Below are positions 8,093 to 16,626 of a stretch of DNA of 64,000 nucleotides, piece after piece. The position numbers and the translations under genes are program-made. The notes beneath the pieces are model-generated. The model searched no databases, had not been told where the DNA came from, and was given only the letters and a program-made list of their open reading frames with translations. This DNA is from Candidatus Eiseniibacteriota bacterium (GTDB lineage: Bacteria; Eisenbacteria; RBG-16-71-46; CAIMUX01). The stretch is taken from contig JACKCR010000002.1 in assembly GCA_020633975.1 (NCBI GenBank), positions 682,001-746,000 of the forward strand, in the 5' to 3' direction. Every line of letters begins with the position of its first letter. Within the stretch, counting starts at the first letter, position 1.

Positions 8093-9613
8093 ATGACGAC
8101 TTCGGAAGCGGGGGACGTGACGCAGGGGAGTAGAGGGCGCGCGTCCGGTTCGGATAGCGCGACGAGTTCGGGGCACTCCACAGCGCCCTCCTCCGGAGCG
8201 TCCAACGGCGTGAAAGGCTCCCTTCGGACAGACAGCATCTCCGTGGTCACCCTCGGGTGCCCGAAGAACCTCGTCGACTCCGAGTCGATCCTGGGGCGGC
8301 TGCACCGGGCTGGCTACTCCGTCTCCCCAGACGTGGAAGACGCTTCGCTCGTCGTCGTCAACACCTGTGCCTTCCTGACGGCGTCGCAGCAGGAGTCGAT
8401 CGACACCATCCTGGAAGTCGCCGAGCTGAAGAAGCAGGGGAGGCTCAAGCGGCTCATCGTTTCCGGGTGTCTGGCCGAACGCCACGGGGATGCGATCCTC
8501 GACGAGATCGAAGAGATCGACTACCTCCTCGGGCCCGGCACCTACGATGCCGTGGTCGACGTCGCCGACGGCCTTCTCTACGGTGACCTCGCTCGGGGTT
8601 CGCGCGTGGGGCACCTGGACCGCGATCCGTTCGATTGGGAGCCGCGCGTCGTTTCGGGGCACGCCCACGCTGCGTACGTGAAGATCAGCGAAGGCTGCAA
8701 CAACACCTGCACGTTCTGCATCATCCCGAAGCTGCGCGGAAAGCACCGGAGCCGGCCGATCGAGGACATCGTCCATGAGGTGGAGCGGCTCGCACAGGCC
8801 GGAGTGAAGGAGATCACGATCGTTGCCCAGGACACGACGTCCTACGGGCTCGACCTCTACCGCGAGTTCGCGCTCCCGAAGCTGCTCCGGGCGATCGACC
8901 AGGTGCAGGGGATCGAGTGGGTGCGCCTTCTCTACACCTACCCGCGCTACTGGACGGACGACCTCCTCGCCTGCTTCGGGGAGCTCCGCACGCTCGTCCC
9001 CTATGTCGACATGCCGATCCAGCATGCGTCGGACACGGTCCTCAAGCGGATGCGTCGCGGTTCGGGATGGCAGGCCACTCGGGAACTACTGGAGAAGATC
9101 CGGAACGCGGCCCCCGGTATGTCCCTCCGGTCCACCGTCATCACCGGCTTTCCGGGAGAGACGGACGCGGAGTTCGAGGAGCTTCTCTCCTTCCTTCGCG
9201 ACTTCGAGTTTGACAACCTCGGCGCCTTCGCCTACTCCACCGAAGACGGGACGCCCGCAGGTGAGATGGCGGAGCAGGTGGACGAGGAGCTGAGGGAGGA
9301 GCGTCGGGCTCGTGTGCTGACACAACAGCGCGCGATCTCGTTGCGTCGGAACCGGCGCCAGATCGGGCGCACGCTTCGTGTGCTGGTCGATTCGATCGAC
9401 GAGACCCGCCCGGTCGCCTGGGCCCGGCACACGGGACAGGCGCTGGAGATCGACGGTCAGGTGTTCGTCAAAGTTTCTGGAGCGGGCCCCAAGTCTCCCG
9501 GGGTTCAAAGGGGTGAGTTCGTGGACGTCCGCATCGTGGGCGCGGGGCCGTACGACCTCGTGGCCACGCCGGAGGCGGCGGTCGCTGCGATACCGAAGGA
9601 GATCGAGGTTTGA
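8093..9613 (+). CDS. rimO: Ribosomal protein S12 methylthiotransferase RimO
   Basis: Radical-SAM enzyme that adds a methylthio group to the conserved aspartate of ribosomal protein S12. The N-terminal UPF0004 domain has the three cysteines of the auxiliary cluster in TLGCPKNLVDSE, VVNTCAFL and VSGCLAERH. The radical-SAM cluster is CNNTCTFC (Cys202, Cys206, Cys209), followed by PKLRGKHRSR, typical of RimO rather than MiaB. A TRAM-like region closes the protein. It has an extra ~45-residue Ser/Gly-rich N-terminus before the first conserved strand. GAGAGG at 8085-8090 supports the ATG. The stop overlaps the next start (TTGA). Confidence 0.93.
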   Translation: MTTSEAGDVTQGSRGRASGSDSATSSGHSTAPSSGASNGVKGSLRTDSISVVTLGCPKNLVDSESILGRLHRAGYSVSPDVEDASLVVVNTCAFLTASQQESIDTILEVAELKKQGRLKRLIVSGCLAERHGDAILDEIEEIDYLLGPGTYDAVVDVADGLLYGDLARGSRVGHLDRDPFDWEPRVVSGHAHAAYVKISEGCNNTCTFCIIPKLRGKHRSRPIEDIVHEVERLAQAGVKEITIVAQDTTSYGLDLYREFALPKLLRAIDQVQGIEWVRLLYTYPRYWTDDLLACFGELRTLVPYVDMPIQHASDTVLKRMRRGSGWQATRELLEKIRNAAPGMSLRSTVITGFPGETDAEFEELLSFLRDFEFDNLGAFAYSTEDGTPAGEMAEQVDEELREERRARVLTQQRAISLRRNRRQIGRTLRVLVDSIDETRPVAWARHTGQALEIDGQVFVKVSGAGPKSPGVQRGEFVDVRIVGAGPYDLVATPEAAVAAIPKEIEV

Positions 9614-10503
9614 GAACGCAAGTGGGGCGCTTCGCCATTCTAGGGGCCTTCGTCCTGGCACAGCTCGGGACCGGAGGGAGTGCGTATGCGGACACGGCTC
9701 TGCTCAGCAATCTGGGACTCCTCGAGCAGCTGACGCAGGGGGCCGTCGACGACGTCCTGAAGGACTTGGAGATCTCGAAGGACCGTCCGGTCGTGCTGGT
9801 CAGCTCGACCAAGCACGAGGGGAACGTCTTCGTGAAGGATCGGCTCGCCCAGGCATTCTCCGCCGCCGGGTACGACGTCCTGGTGTCGCGGAGTAGCGCC
9901 ATCCAGGGTGGTGGGAGTCCCGACGAGGGTGGAGGAGCCGACGAAGAAGAGGGCGCGGAAGACGGCACCGGAGCGGGCGACGAAGAAGGTACGGACGAGG
10001 ACGGAAAGCCGAACGGGCCCGCGAACAACGGGCCGCGGAACAACGGTCCCAGGGGCAATCAGCCTGCGGCCAATGACGAGCCGAAGGGTGACGCGCCGCC
10101 CGCGTCTCCGCTCGAGCTGGCGAAAGAGCTCGTGAAGGGGTCTGCCCTCCAAGGTCGGGACCCTGCCGTGGTCGACGTCGAGATCCTGGAGTTCGGAATC
10201 CGCTACTCGGAAGCGAGCCGCAAGCTCATGCTCGGTCCGGTCCAGTTCACCCGGGTCGGCGGCGTCTATCTCAAGGTCACGGAGTACGACAGCGAGTCCG
10301 GCTTCGTGCGGGACATGAGCACGGTCGAACGCCACCACTGGGACCGCGTCGCGGGCCGGGAGCGGCTGCTCGCGGAAGGTGCGAGTTATCCGTTCCAGCG
10401 GCCGGAACTGAGAGCGCCGGGTCTTGGCACCTATCTCGAGCCTGCCCTCGTCGTGGCGATCGTCGGAGGGCTCGTCTTCCTCTTCTACGAGAATCAGAAC
10501 TGA
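9610..10503 (+). CDS. Exported protein of unknown function with acidic/Asn-Gly linker
   Basis: No family was recognised. The 297-residue protein starts at TTG 9610, coupled to rimO by a 4-base overlap. It has a signal peptide (hydrophobic run then SAYADT), a globular stretch with VVLVSSTKHEGNVFVKDRL followed by AAGYDVLVSR, a low-complexity linker (about residues 98-160) first Glu/Asp/Gly-rich then Asn/Gly/Pro-rich, a second conserved-looking region (VDVEILEFGIRYSEASRKL), and a single C-terminal hydrophobic helix ending FYENQN. Being followed at once by bamD suggests an envelope role, but nothing more specific is supported. Confidence 0.75.
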   Translation: MRTQVGRFAILGAFVLAQLGTGGSAYADTALLSNLGLLEQLTQGAVDDVLKDLEISKDRPVVLVSSTKHEGNVFVKDRLAQAFSAAGYDVLVSRSSAIQGGGSPDEGGGADEEEGAEDGTGAGDEEGTDEDGKPNGPANNGPRNNGPRGNQPAANDEPKGDAPPASPLELAKELVKGSALQGRDPAVVDVEILEFGIRYSEASRKLMLGPVQFTRVGGVYLKVTEYDSESGFVRDMSTVERHHWDRVAGRERLLAEGASYPFQRPELRAPGLGTYLEPALVVAIVGGLVFLFYENQN

Positions 10504-10511
10504 GAGCGGCC

Positions 10512-11342
10512 GTGTCTCAATCGTATCTTCGACTGTCCTTCGTTGCGCTCGTCCTCACGTTGCTCGTCGGCTGCGGTTCGGGTGGAAAGTTCAAGGGCCC
10601 TGGCGCCGAGGGGGATTTCCTGCATGGGAAGAACCTCTACGAGAACGGTCGCTGCTTCCAGGCGGCCGAGGCGCTCCAGACCTTCCTCTCCCAGCATCCG
10701 GGGAGCGTGCTCGTCGACGAAGCGATCTACTACCTCGGCATGTCGCGGAAGTGTCTCGGGGAGTACATCCTCGCTCGGGACGAGTTCGATCGTCTGCTCC
10801 GGGAGTTCCCGCAGTCGGAACATCGGGAGGATGCGGAGTGGAACCGTGCGCTCTGCTTCCACGAGTCCCGGCATTCGGCCGATCGGGACCCGGAGCCTAC
10901 GGAGCAGGCGATCCGCGCGTTCCAGGCCTACCGGGATCACTACCCGAACGGCACGTACCGAGCGGAGGCGGACCGGTTCATCCGGGACTCGACCGGGCGG
11001 CTCGCGAAGAAGGCGTACGAGAACGGGAAGACCTACGTGATGCTCCGGCAGTACCCGGCTGCTGCGATCTACTTCGCGAAGTCGCTCCAAGTGCAGTGGG
11101 ACTCCGAGATCGCGCCCAAGGTCCAGCTCGCCTTGGTCAAAGCGTATCTCTCGAGTGACGACGTCGATGCGGCCAAGGAGGCCTACCAGGCGTTCCAGTC
11201 GTGGGCGACTCCCGAGACCCGGGCGCGCTACGGGGACGAGTTGGAGTCCGCGCTCGAAGCCGCGGACCGTGCGATACACGAACACGAAGGGGCGGAGTCG
11301 GACGGAGACTCCACCGAGCAGGCATCCGGGGAAGGCCCATGA
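10512..11342 (+). CDS. bamD: BamD-like outer-membrane assembly lipoprotein
   Basis: TPR lipoprotein predicted to work with BamA in inserting beta-barrel proteins. The lipobox LLVGC places the lipidated residue at Cys21. The mature part has the BamD pattern of five TPR-like helical pairs (GKNLYENGRCFQAAEALQTF, then YYLGMSRKCLGEYILARDEF and so on), with a C-terminal acidic tail. The length of 276 residues matches the family. The GTG start at 10512 lies 8 bases after the previous stop. Its stop overlaps the nadD start (ATGA). Other TPR lipoproteins could look similar, hence moderate certainty. Confidence 0.82.
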   Translation: MSQSYLRLSFVALVLTLLVGCGSGGKFKGPGAEGDFLHGKNLYENGRCFQAAEALQTFLSQHPGSVLVDEAIYYLGMSRKCLGEYILARDEFDRLLREFPQSEHREDAEWNRALCFHESRHSADRDPEPTEQAIRAFQAYRDHYPNGTYRAEADRFIRDSTGRLAKKAYENGKTYVMLRQYPAAAIYFAKSLQVQWDSEIAPKVQLALVKAYLSSDDVDAAKEAYQAFQSWATPETRARYGDELESALEAADRAIHEHEGAESDGDSTEQASGEGP

Positions 11343-11935
11343 GGGTCGGGGTCCTCGGTGGCACGTTCGATCCGGTCCACGTCGGGCATTTGTGGATGGC
11401 GGAGGCGGCGCGCGACCAGCTGGGCCTGGACCGAGTCCTCCTCATCCCTGCGAGCCGTCCTCCTCACAAGACGGACCGGGACACCACGAACTACGGCGAC
11501 CGAGTCGCGATGCTTCGTCTCTCGATCGCGGGCTGTCCCGGTCTCGAAGTCTCCGAGATCGAACGCGACGAGTCGCGCCCTTCCTACACGGCAGAGACGC
11601 TCGCGCGCCTTCATGCGGAGCGACCGGGCGACGAACTCTGGCTCATCCTGGGCGGGGACTCGCTCCGGGATCTGCCCACCTGGCGCGCTCCCGAGGAGAT
11701 CGTGAAGCTCGCATCACTCGCCGTGCTTCCACGCCCGGGGATCGACCCAACCGATGTCTCTTCACTCGGCGCCCGGGTCGTGATGCTGGACGGACCCGAA
11801 CTCGCCATCAGCTCGACCGAACTCCGGGCGCGTCTGCGCGTGGGCCGCTCGGTTCGGTATCTCGTGCCCGATGGTGCACGGAAGTGGATCGAGCGACACC
11901 ACACGTACGGCAGGGAAGGGAACGCCCGTGGCTGA
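11339..11935 (+). CDS. nadD: Nicotinate-nucleotide adenylyltransferase
   Basis: Cytoplasmic NAD-biosynthesis enzyme that adenylates nicotinate mononucleotide. The 198-residue protein has the nucleotidyltransferase signature GGTFDPVHVGH at residues 7-17, GGDSLRDLPTW in the middle and ISSTELR near residue 158, the second ATP-binding motif. The ATG at 11339 overlaps the bamD stop. Its last codons and stop lie inside a sequence that is repeated 25 bases later as the polA start region, suggesting a recent local duplication. Confidence 0.94.
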   Translation: MRVGVLGGTFDPVHVGHLWMAEAARDQLGLDRVLLIPASRPPHKTDRDTTNYGDRVAMLRLSIAGCPGLEVSEIERDESRPSYTAETLARLHAERPGDELWLILGGDSLRDLPTWRAPEEIVKLASLAVLPRPGIDPTDVSSLGARVVMLDGPELAISSTELRARLRVGRSVRYLVPDGARKWIERHHTYGREGNARG

Positions 11936-11967
11936 GCAGAAGGGAAGCGCTCGTGGCTGAGAAGAAG
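11918..11967 (+). repeat. 25-base tandem duplication of the polA ribosome site and start
   Basis: Two near-identical 25-base units lie in tandem: 11918-11942 (GGGAACGCCCGTGGCTGAGC...) and 11943-11967 (GGAAGCGCTCGTGGCTGAGA...). Each carries a purine-rich ribosome site and the sequence GTGGCTGAG. The second GTG (11953) opens polA. The first (11928) opens a 10-codon reading frame that stops at 11958-11960, and the nadD stop falls within this first unit. Because 25 is not a multiple of three, the first start is out of frame with polA. Confidence 0.75.
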
Positions 11968-14718
11968 CGGATCTTCCTCGTCGACGGATCGGGACTCGTC
12001 TATCGCGCGCACTTCGCGTTCCTCCGGAACCCGCTCATCACGACGACGGGGGAGCACACGAGTGCGATCTACGGCTTCCTCAACGCGCTCCTCGTCCTTC
12101 TCCGCGACGAGAACCCTGACGAACTGGTCGTAGCGTTCGACGTGAAGGGGAAGACGTTCCGTCACGAGATGTTCGATGCGTACAAAGCGAACCGCCCGCC
12201 CCAGCCTCCCGAACTGCGCTCCCAGATCCCGCGGGCGAAGGAGCTGCTCGACGCGATGAAGGTGGCGCGGGTGGAGCAGGAAGGGATGGAGGCGGACGAC
12301 CTCATCGGCAGTCTCGCCGCGACGGCGATCGCGGCGGGCAAGGACGCAGTGATCGTCTCCGCGGACAAAGACTTCATGCAGCTGATCCAGCCCGGCATCC
12401 GGCAGTGGATTCCTCCCAAGATGCAGGAAGCGGGCAAGTGGGTCGGGCCGGATGAAGTGCAGGAGAAGTGGGGCGTGTCGCCCGAGCAGATGGTGGACCT
12501 GCTCGCGCTGATGGGTGACACGAGCGACAACGTTCCTGGCGTTCCTGGCGTCGGGCCGAAGACCGCGTCGAAGCTGCTCGAAGAGTACGGTTCGCTCGAC
12601 GGCATCTACGAGCACCTGGAAGAGATCCCGCAGAAGGGGCTCAAAGAGAAGCTCCGCACGAACAAGGAGAGTGCGTTCCTCAGTCGCGATCTCGTTCGGA
12701 TCCGCGCTGATCTCGACGTCGGGCTCTCCGATGAGTCGGCACGTGTGCCTCTGCTCGAACCTCGTCCGGACCTCGTCCGCATTCTGCGTGAGCTCGAGTT
12801 CCAGCGGATCCTCGAGATGCTCGGCCCCGCGGCTGGCAACGATGGGGAGAGCGTGGGAGAGGCGGGAGCCGAAGCGGCTGGCGCACCGGCATCGCAGGTA
12901 TTGGTCGTGACCGATGCGAAGGGGCTCGCGCCGCTCGCCAAGGCGACGGGGCCTTGGGCCATCGACGTCTGGATGGAAGGGCGACCACCCCGCCCCGTCG
13001 GGCTGGGGCTCGTGCGAGGGGGGAAGGTCGCCTATGTTCCCGTGCACTCGGGGCAGTCCGAAGTGGCAGGAGACGGAGCCCCCGGCCAGGTGTCCATGAT
13101 GCTCGGCGACTCCGAGCCCCCGCTTCCGGAAGAGCTGCGCGCGCGGCTCGATGAACTCCTTTCTGCGGATGGTACGTCGCTTCTCGGACACGACCTCAAG
13201 GCGGCGCTCCATGGTCTCCGCGCGCTCGGACTCTCGGCTCTGCCGTCGACGCTCGAAGACTCCATGCTCTCGTCGTATCTCGTCGACCCGGAGACGTCGC
13301 ACGCGTTCGATACGCTCGTCTCGTCGCGGCTCGGCCGGCGGCTTCCCACGGCGCAGGAAGTGTTCGGAGTCGGGAAGCAGAAGCGGTCGTTCCACGAACT
13401 CGAGTCGGGGGTGGCTGCGGAGTTCATGGGGGAGCGGGCGCGCGCCGCACGCGATCTCGTGGACGACTTCCGACCCGCGCTCGAAGCGGACGAACTCACG
13501 TCACTATGGACGGATCTCGAGTGTCCGCTCATTCCGGTCTTGCTGCGGATGGAGCGCGCCGGGATCGCGCTCGACGTCGATTTCCTCACCGTGCTCGGCG
13601 CCGAAATGGAGTCGGACCTGACCCGGCTCACGCGCGAAATCCACGAGGCGGCGGGTCGCGAGTTCAACATCGGTTCGCCGCTCCAGCTCTCCAAGGTCCT
13701 GTTCGAGGAGCTCGGCCTTCCAAAGAAGAAGAAGACGAAGACCGGGTTCTCGACCGACGCTGAAGTACTCGAGACGTTGGCGGAACTCCACGCCGTTCCG
13801 CGTCTGGTCTTGGAGCATCGGCTCCTCTCGAAGCTCAAGGGAACTTACGTCGACGCGCTTCCTGCACTGGTCGATCCGGACGACGGCCGGATCCACGCTT
13901 CGTTCCACCAGGCCGTCGCTGCGACGGGACGTCTTTCGTCGAGTGATCCGAACATCCAGAACATTCCGATCCGGAGCGAAGCCGGCCGGAGGATCCGCCA
14001 GGCCTTCATCGCGCCGCCAGGAAGACGTCTCATCTCGGCAGACTACTCGCAGGTCGAGCTTCGCGTACTCGCGCACCTGTCGCGGGACGAGGGGTTGCGC
14101 GAGGCGTTCGCGAGCGGGTACGACGTCCACACGGCGACCGCGGCTCGGCTCTTCGGTGTACCGCCCGAGGAGGTCGGAGTGGAACTCCGGTCGCGCTCCA
14201 AGGCGGTCAACTTCGGCGTGATCTACGGGATGGGCCCGCAGCGGCTCTCCCGGGAGATGGGCATCTCGATGCAGGAGGCGAAGGACTTCATCGCCGACTA
14301 CTTCGCAAAGATGCCCGGCGTGAAGGGCTACCTCGAACAGAACCTCGCCGAGGCACGGGAACGTGGCTACACGACGACGATCTTCGGACGGCGCCGTCGT
14401 CTCCCCGGTCTCTCGAGTGCGGATCAGCGGGTGCGGGCGCAGGCGGAGCGGATCTGCTCGAACACTCCGATCCAGGGCTCGGCCGCGGATCTCATGAAGA
14501 AGGCGATGATCGACGTGGACCGCGAACTCCTCCGGAAGAAGCTCGACGCGCGTCTCCTCCTCCAGGTGCACGACGAACTCGTCGTCGAGGCGCACGAGTC
14601 CTGCGCCGACGAGGTGCAGGAGGTCGTCGTCCGCTGCATGGAAGACGTTCGCGAACTCTTCGTTCCCTTGGAAGCGCAGGTTGGCTCCGGGAGGACATGG
14701 GCCGAGGCACACGGGTAG
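11953..14718 (+). CDS. polA: DNA polymerase I, proofreading site degenerate
   Basis: Repair and Okazaki-fragment polymerase. It is 921 residues: 5'-3' nuclease domain (about 1-300, with DGSGLVYRAHFA and EADDLIGSLA), an exonuclease-like domain (about 315-500), and a polymerase domain with motif A DYSQVELR near residue 697, motif B RSKAVNFGVIYGMG near 747 and motif C QVHDELVVE around His873. The position where E. coli has the acidic DTET pair of the 3'-5' exonuclease reads AIDVWMEG (near residue 335), so proofreading is probably lost, as in Taq and Bacillus enzymes. GTG at 11953 is the only start directly preceding the conserved N-terminus; an upstream copy of the start region is duplicated. 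Confidence 0.95.
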   Translation: MAEKKRIFLVDGSGLVYRAHFAFLRNPLITTTGEHTSAIYGFLNALLVLLRDENPDELVVAFDVKGKTFRHEMFDAYKANRPPQPPELRSQIPRAKELLDAMKVARVEQEGMEADDLIGSLAATAIAAGKDAVIVSADKDFMQLIQPGIRQWIPPKMQEAGKWVGPDEVQEKWGVSPEQMVDLLALMGDTSDNVPGVPGVGPKTASKLLEEYGSLDGIYEHLEEIPQKGLKEKLRTNKESAFLSRDLVRIRADLDVGLSDESARVPLLEPRPDLVRILRELEFQRILEMLGPAAGNDGESVGEAGAEAAGAPASQVLVVTDAKGLAPLAKATGPWAIDVWMEGRPPRPVGLGLVRGGKVAYVPVHSGQSEVAGDGAPGQVSMMLGDSEPPLPEELRARLDELLSADGTSLLGHDLKAALHGLRALGLSALPSTLEDSMLSSYLVDPETSHAFDTLVSSRLGRRLPTAQEVFGVGKQKRSFHELESGVAAEFMGERARAARDLVDDFRPALEADELTSLWTDLECPLIPVLLRMERAGIALDVDFLTVLGAEMESDLTRLTREIHEAAGREFNIGSPLQLSKVLFEELGLPKKKKTKTGFSTDAEVLETLAELHAVPRLVLEHRLLSKLKGTYVDALPALVDPDDGRIHASFHQAVAATGRLSSSDPNIQNIPIRSEAGRRIRQAFIAPPGRRLISADYSQVELRVLAHLSRDEGLREAFASGYDVHTATAARLFGVPPEEVGVELRSRSKAVNFGVIYGMGPQRLSREMGISMQEAKDFIADYFAKMPGVKGYLEQNLAEARERGYTTTIFGRRRRLPGLSSADQRVRAQAERICSNTPIQGSAADLMKKAMIDVDRELLRKKLDARLLLQVHDELVVEAHESCADEVQEVVVRCMEDVRELFVPLEAQVGSGRTWAEAHG

Positions 14719-14724
14719 ACGACG

Positions 14725-15510
14725 ATGGACGAGTCCCGCATGGACGAACCGGATCGACGCGCAGGCCACCCGAATCGCGAGGGCCGATCGGAAGGTGAAC
14801 GCCGTTCGAAAGGTGGCGGCCGTTCGGACCGCGACGCCCGGGGCGACGATGACGCGCTCGCCCCGAGGCTCGTCGGGATCACCGGCGGGATCGGGACGGG
14901 GAAGAGCACCCTGGCGCGGTTCCTCGCCACCGAGTTCGGCCCGCCTCTCCTCGACGCGGACATGCTCGGGCACGAAGCGCTCCTCCCCGGAACGACGACC
15001 TACGAGACGGTCCTCGCCCGGTTCGGGGACGAACTCGAGGAGCCGGACGGCTCCATCTCGCGGTCCCGTCTCGCCCGGATCGTCTTCTCGGACCCGAAGG
15101 CGCTTCGCGACCTCGAGGCCATCGTCCATCCGTGGATCCTCGAGCGGATCCAGACCCGTCGGCTCGCCTTGAAGGCATCGGGATACGTCGGTATCATCCT
15201 GCTCGACGCCGCTCTCCTCCTCGATTGGGAGGAAGAGCTCGATCTGGATGCGGTCGTCGTCGTGACGGCGCCGTCCGATGTCCGGATCGCTCGACTCGCT
15301 CTTCGCGGACTTCCGGAAGACGAGGCGCGTCGGCGAATGGAGAGCCAGCGACCCGAGGAGGAATGGACTCCCTCGGCGGACTGGATCGTGGTCAACGACG
15401 GAGACGTGGACGACCTGGCCCGGAGAGCGCGAGCCCTCTGGGCCGACGTGTGTTCGCGATTTGGGCTTCCCGCGATGCAGGGAAACTTGGGGAGAGGAGA
15501 TTCCCGATGA
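14725..15510 (+). CDS. coaE: Dephospho-CoA kinase
   Basis: Last enzyme of coenzyme A synthesis; phosphorylates dephospho-CoA with ATP. The P-loop GITGGIGTGKSTLA lies at about residues 52-65, followed by LLDADMLGHEAL and a HPWI motif typical of CoaE. The first ~50 residues are an extra Arg/Asp/Gly-rich extension, so a later start would also be possible, but no better ribosome site was found. The gene sits between polA and prfB and its stop overlaps the prfB start (ATGA). Confidence 0.92.
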   Translation: MDESRMDEPDRRAGHPNREGRSEGERRSKGGGRSDRDARGDDDALAPRLVGITGGIGTGKSTLARFLATEFGPPLLDADMLGHEALLPGTTTYETVLARFGDELEEPDGSISRSRLARIVFSDPKALRDLEAIVHPWILERIQTRRLALKASGYVGIILLDAALLLDWEEELDLDAVVVVTAPSDVRIARLALRGLPEDEARRRMESQRPEEEWTPSADWIVVNDGDVDDLARRARALWADVCSRFGLPAMQGNLGRGDSR

Positions 15511-16599
15511 TGTACGAAATCGAGAAGACGGTCGGGGAGAGCACGGAGCGTTTGGATTCACTCCGGAGTTATCTTTGACCTCCCCAAGAAGAAGTCCGAG
15601 ATCGACAAAGGCGAGGAGAAGATGGCCGCTCCCGGCTTCTGGGACAAGCCCCAGGAAGCGAGGGAGCTGCTTCGTAGCGTCACTTTCATGAAGAAGGAGG
15701 TCGAGCGTTTCGAGGCTCTCGAGTCCGAACGTGACGACCTCACCGTGCTCCTCGAGTTCGCGGAGGAGGATGCCTCGGTCGAAGCCGAGGTCCGGACCGC
15801 ACTCGACAAGTTCCTGAGGGACCTGGACGCGTTCGAACTCACGACGCTGCTCGACGGCGAGCACGATCCGAACAATGCCGTCCTCACCATCCATCCGGGC
15901 GCCGGCGGAACGGAGAGCCAGGACTGGGCGGAGATGCTCTTCCGGATGTACCTCCGTTGGGTCGAGCAGAACGGGATGAAGGCGAACATCCTCGACTACC
16001 AGCCGGGGGAAGAAGCCGGGATCAAGGACGCGACGATCGAAGTCGAAGGTGACTTCGCTTACGGCTATCTCAAGGCCGAGAGCGGCGTCCACCGTTGCGT
16101 TCGCATCTCTCCCTACGACGCGCAGAAGAGGCGGCACACGTCCTTCGCGTCGGTCTTCGTGCTCCCGCAGGTGGAGGAGTTCACCGACGTCGAGATCAAG
16201 GACGAGGATCTCCGGATCGACACCTACCGCGCTTCGGGCGCGGGTGGACAGCACGTCAACAAGACGGAGTCCGCGGTACGGATCACCCACCTGGCGACGA
16301 ACATCGTCGTCCAGTCGCAGGCCGAGCGTTCGCAGCTCCGGAACCGCGAGTTCGCGATGAAGATCCTCCGCGCGCGCCTCTGGGCGCACTACCGCGAGGA
16401 GGAGGAGAAGAAGCTGGGCCACCTCACGGGATCGAAGAAGGAAATCGCCTGGGGCAGCCAGATCCGCTCCTACGTCTTCCATCCCTACACCATGGTCAAG
16501 GACCACCGAACGAACGAAGAGACCGGCGACATCCAGGCCGTGATGGACGGGGACATCGCCAAGTTCATCGACGCTTATCTGCGCCAGCCGCGCGACTAG
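15507..16599 (+). CDS. prfB: Peptide chain release factor 2, programmed +1 frameshift
   Basis: Terminates translation at UGA and UAA. Translation starts at ATG 15507 and runs 23 codons to an in-frame TGA at 15576-15578 inside the sequence TAT CTT TGA C; a +1 shift on CTT continues as GAC (15577) through to TAG at 16597-16599, giving 363 residues. A purine stretch CGGAG lies just upstream of the slip site, as in other RF2 genes. The catalytic GGQ is at residues 246-248. The stop-recognition tripeptide, SPF in textbook RF2, is SPY (201-203). The site makes the protein level autoregulatory, since RF2 itself competes at the TGA. Without the frameshift the conserved N-terminus is missing. Confidence 0.96.
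15561..15582 (+). promoter_or_regulatory. RF2 programmed frameshift site
   Basis: CTCCGGAGTTAT then CTT TGA C. The CTT (15573-15575) is the slip codon and TGA (15576-15578) the in-frame stop; the following C is the weak-termination context seen in RF2 genes. GGAG at 15565-15568 acts as the internal Shine-Dalgarno-like stimulator, slightly weaker than the AGGGGG of E. coli. Confidence 0.93.
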
Positions 16600-16611
16600 C
16601 AGGCCTGCTAG
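16596..16611. repeat. 16-base perfect palindrome between prfB and the phosphomutase
   Basis: CTAGCAGGCCTGCTAG is a perfect palindrome beginning one base before the prfB stop codon; a second copy of CTAGCAGG at 16608-16615 leads into the ribosome site of the next gene. It could be an operator or a weak attenuator, or simply a small duplication of the stop region. Confidence 0.5.
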
Positions 16612-16626
16612 CAGGAGGAACGCACG

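Noticed and set aside
15576-15578. prfB read as a pseudogene because of the internal TGA
   Set aside because: The CTT TGA C context, purine stimulator and conserved N-terminus are those of the known RF2 programmed frameshift.
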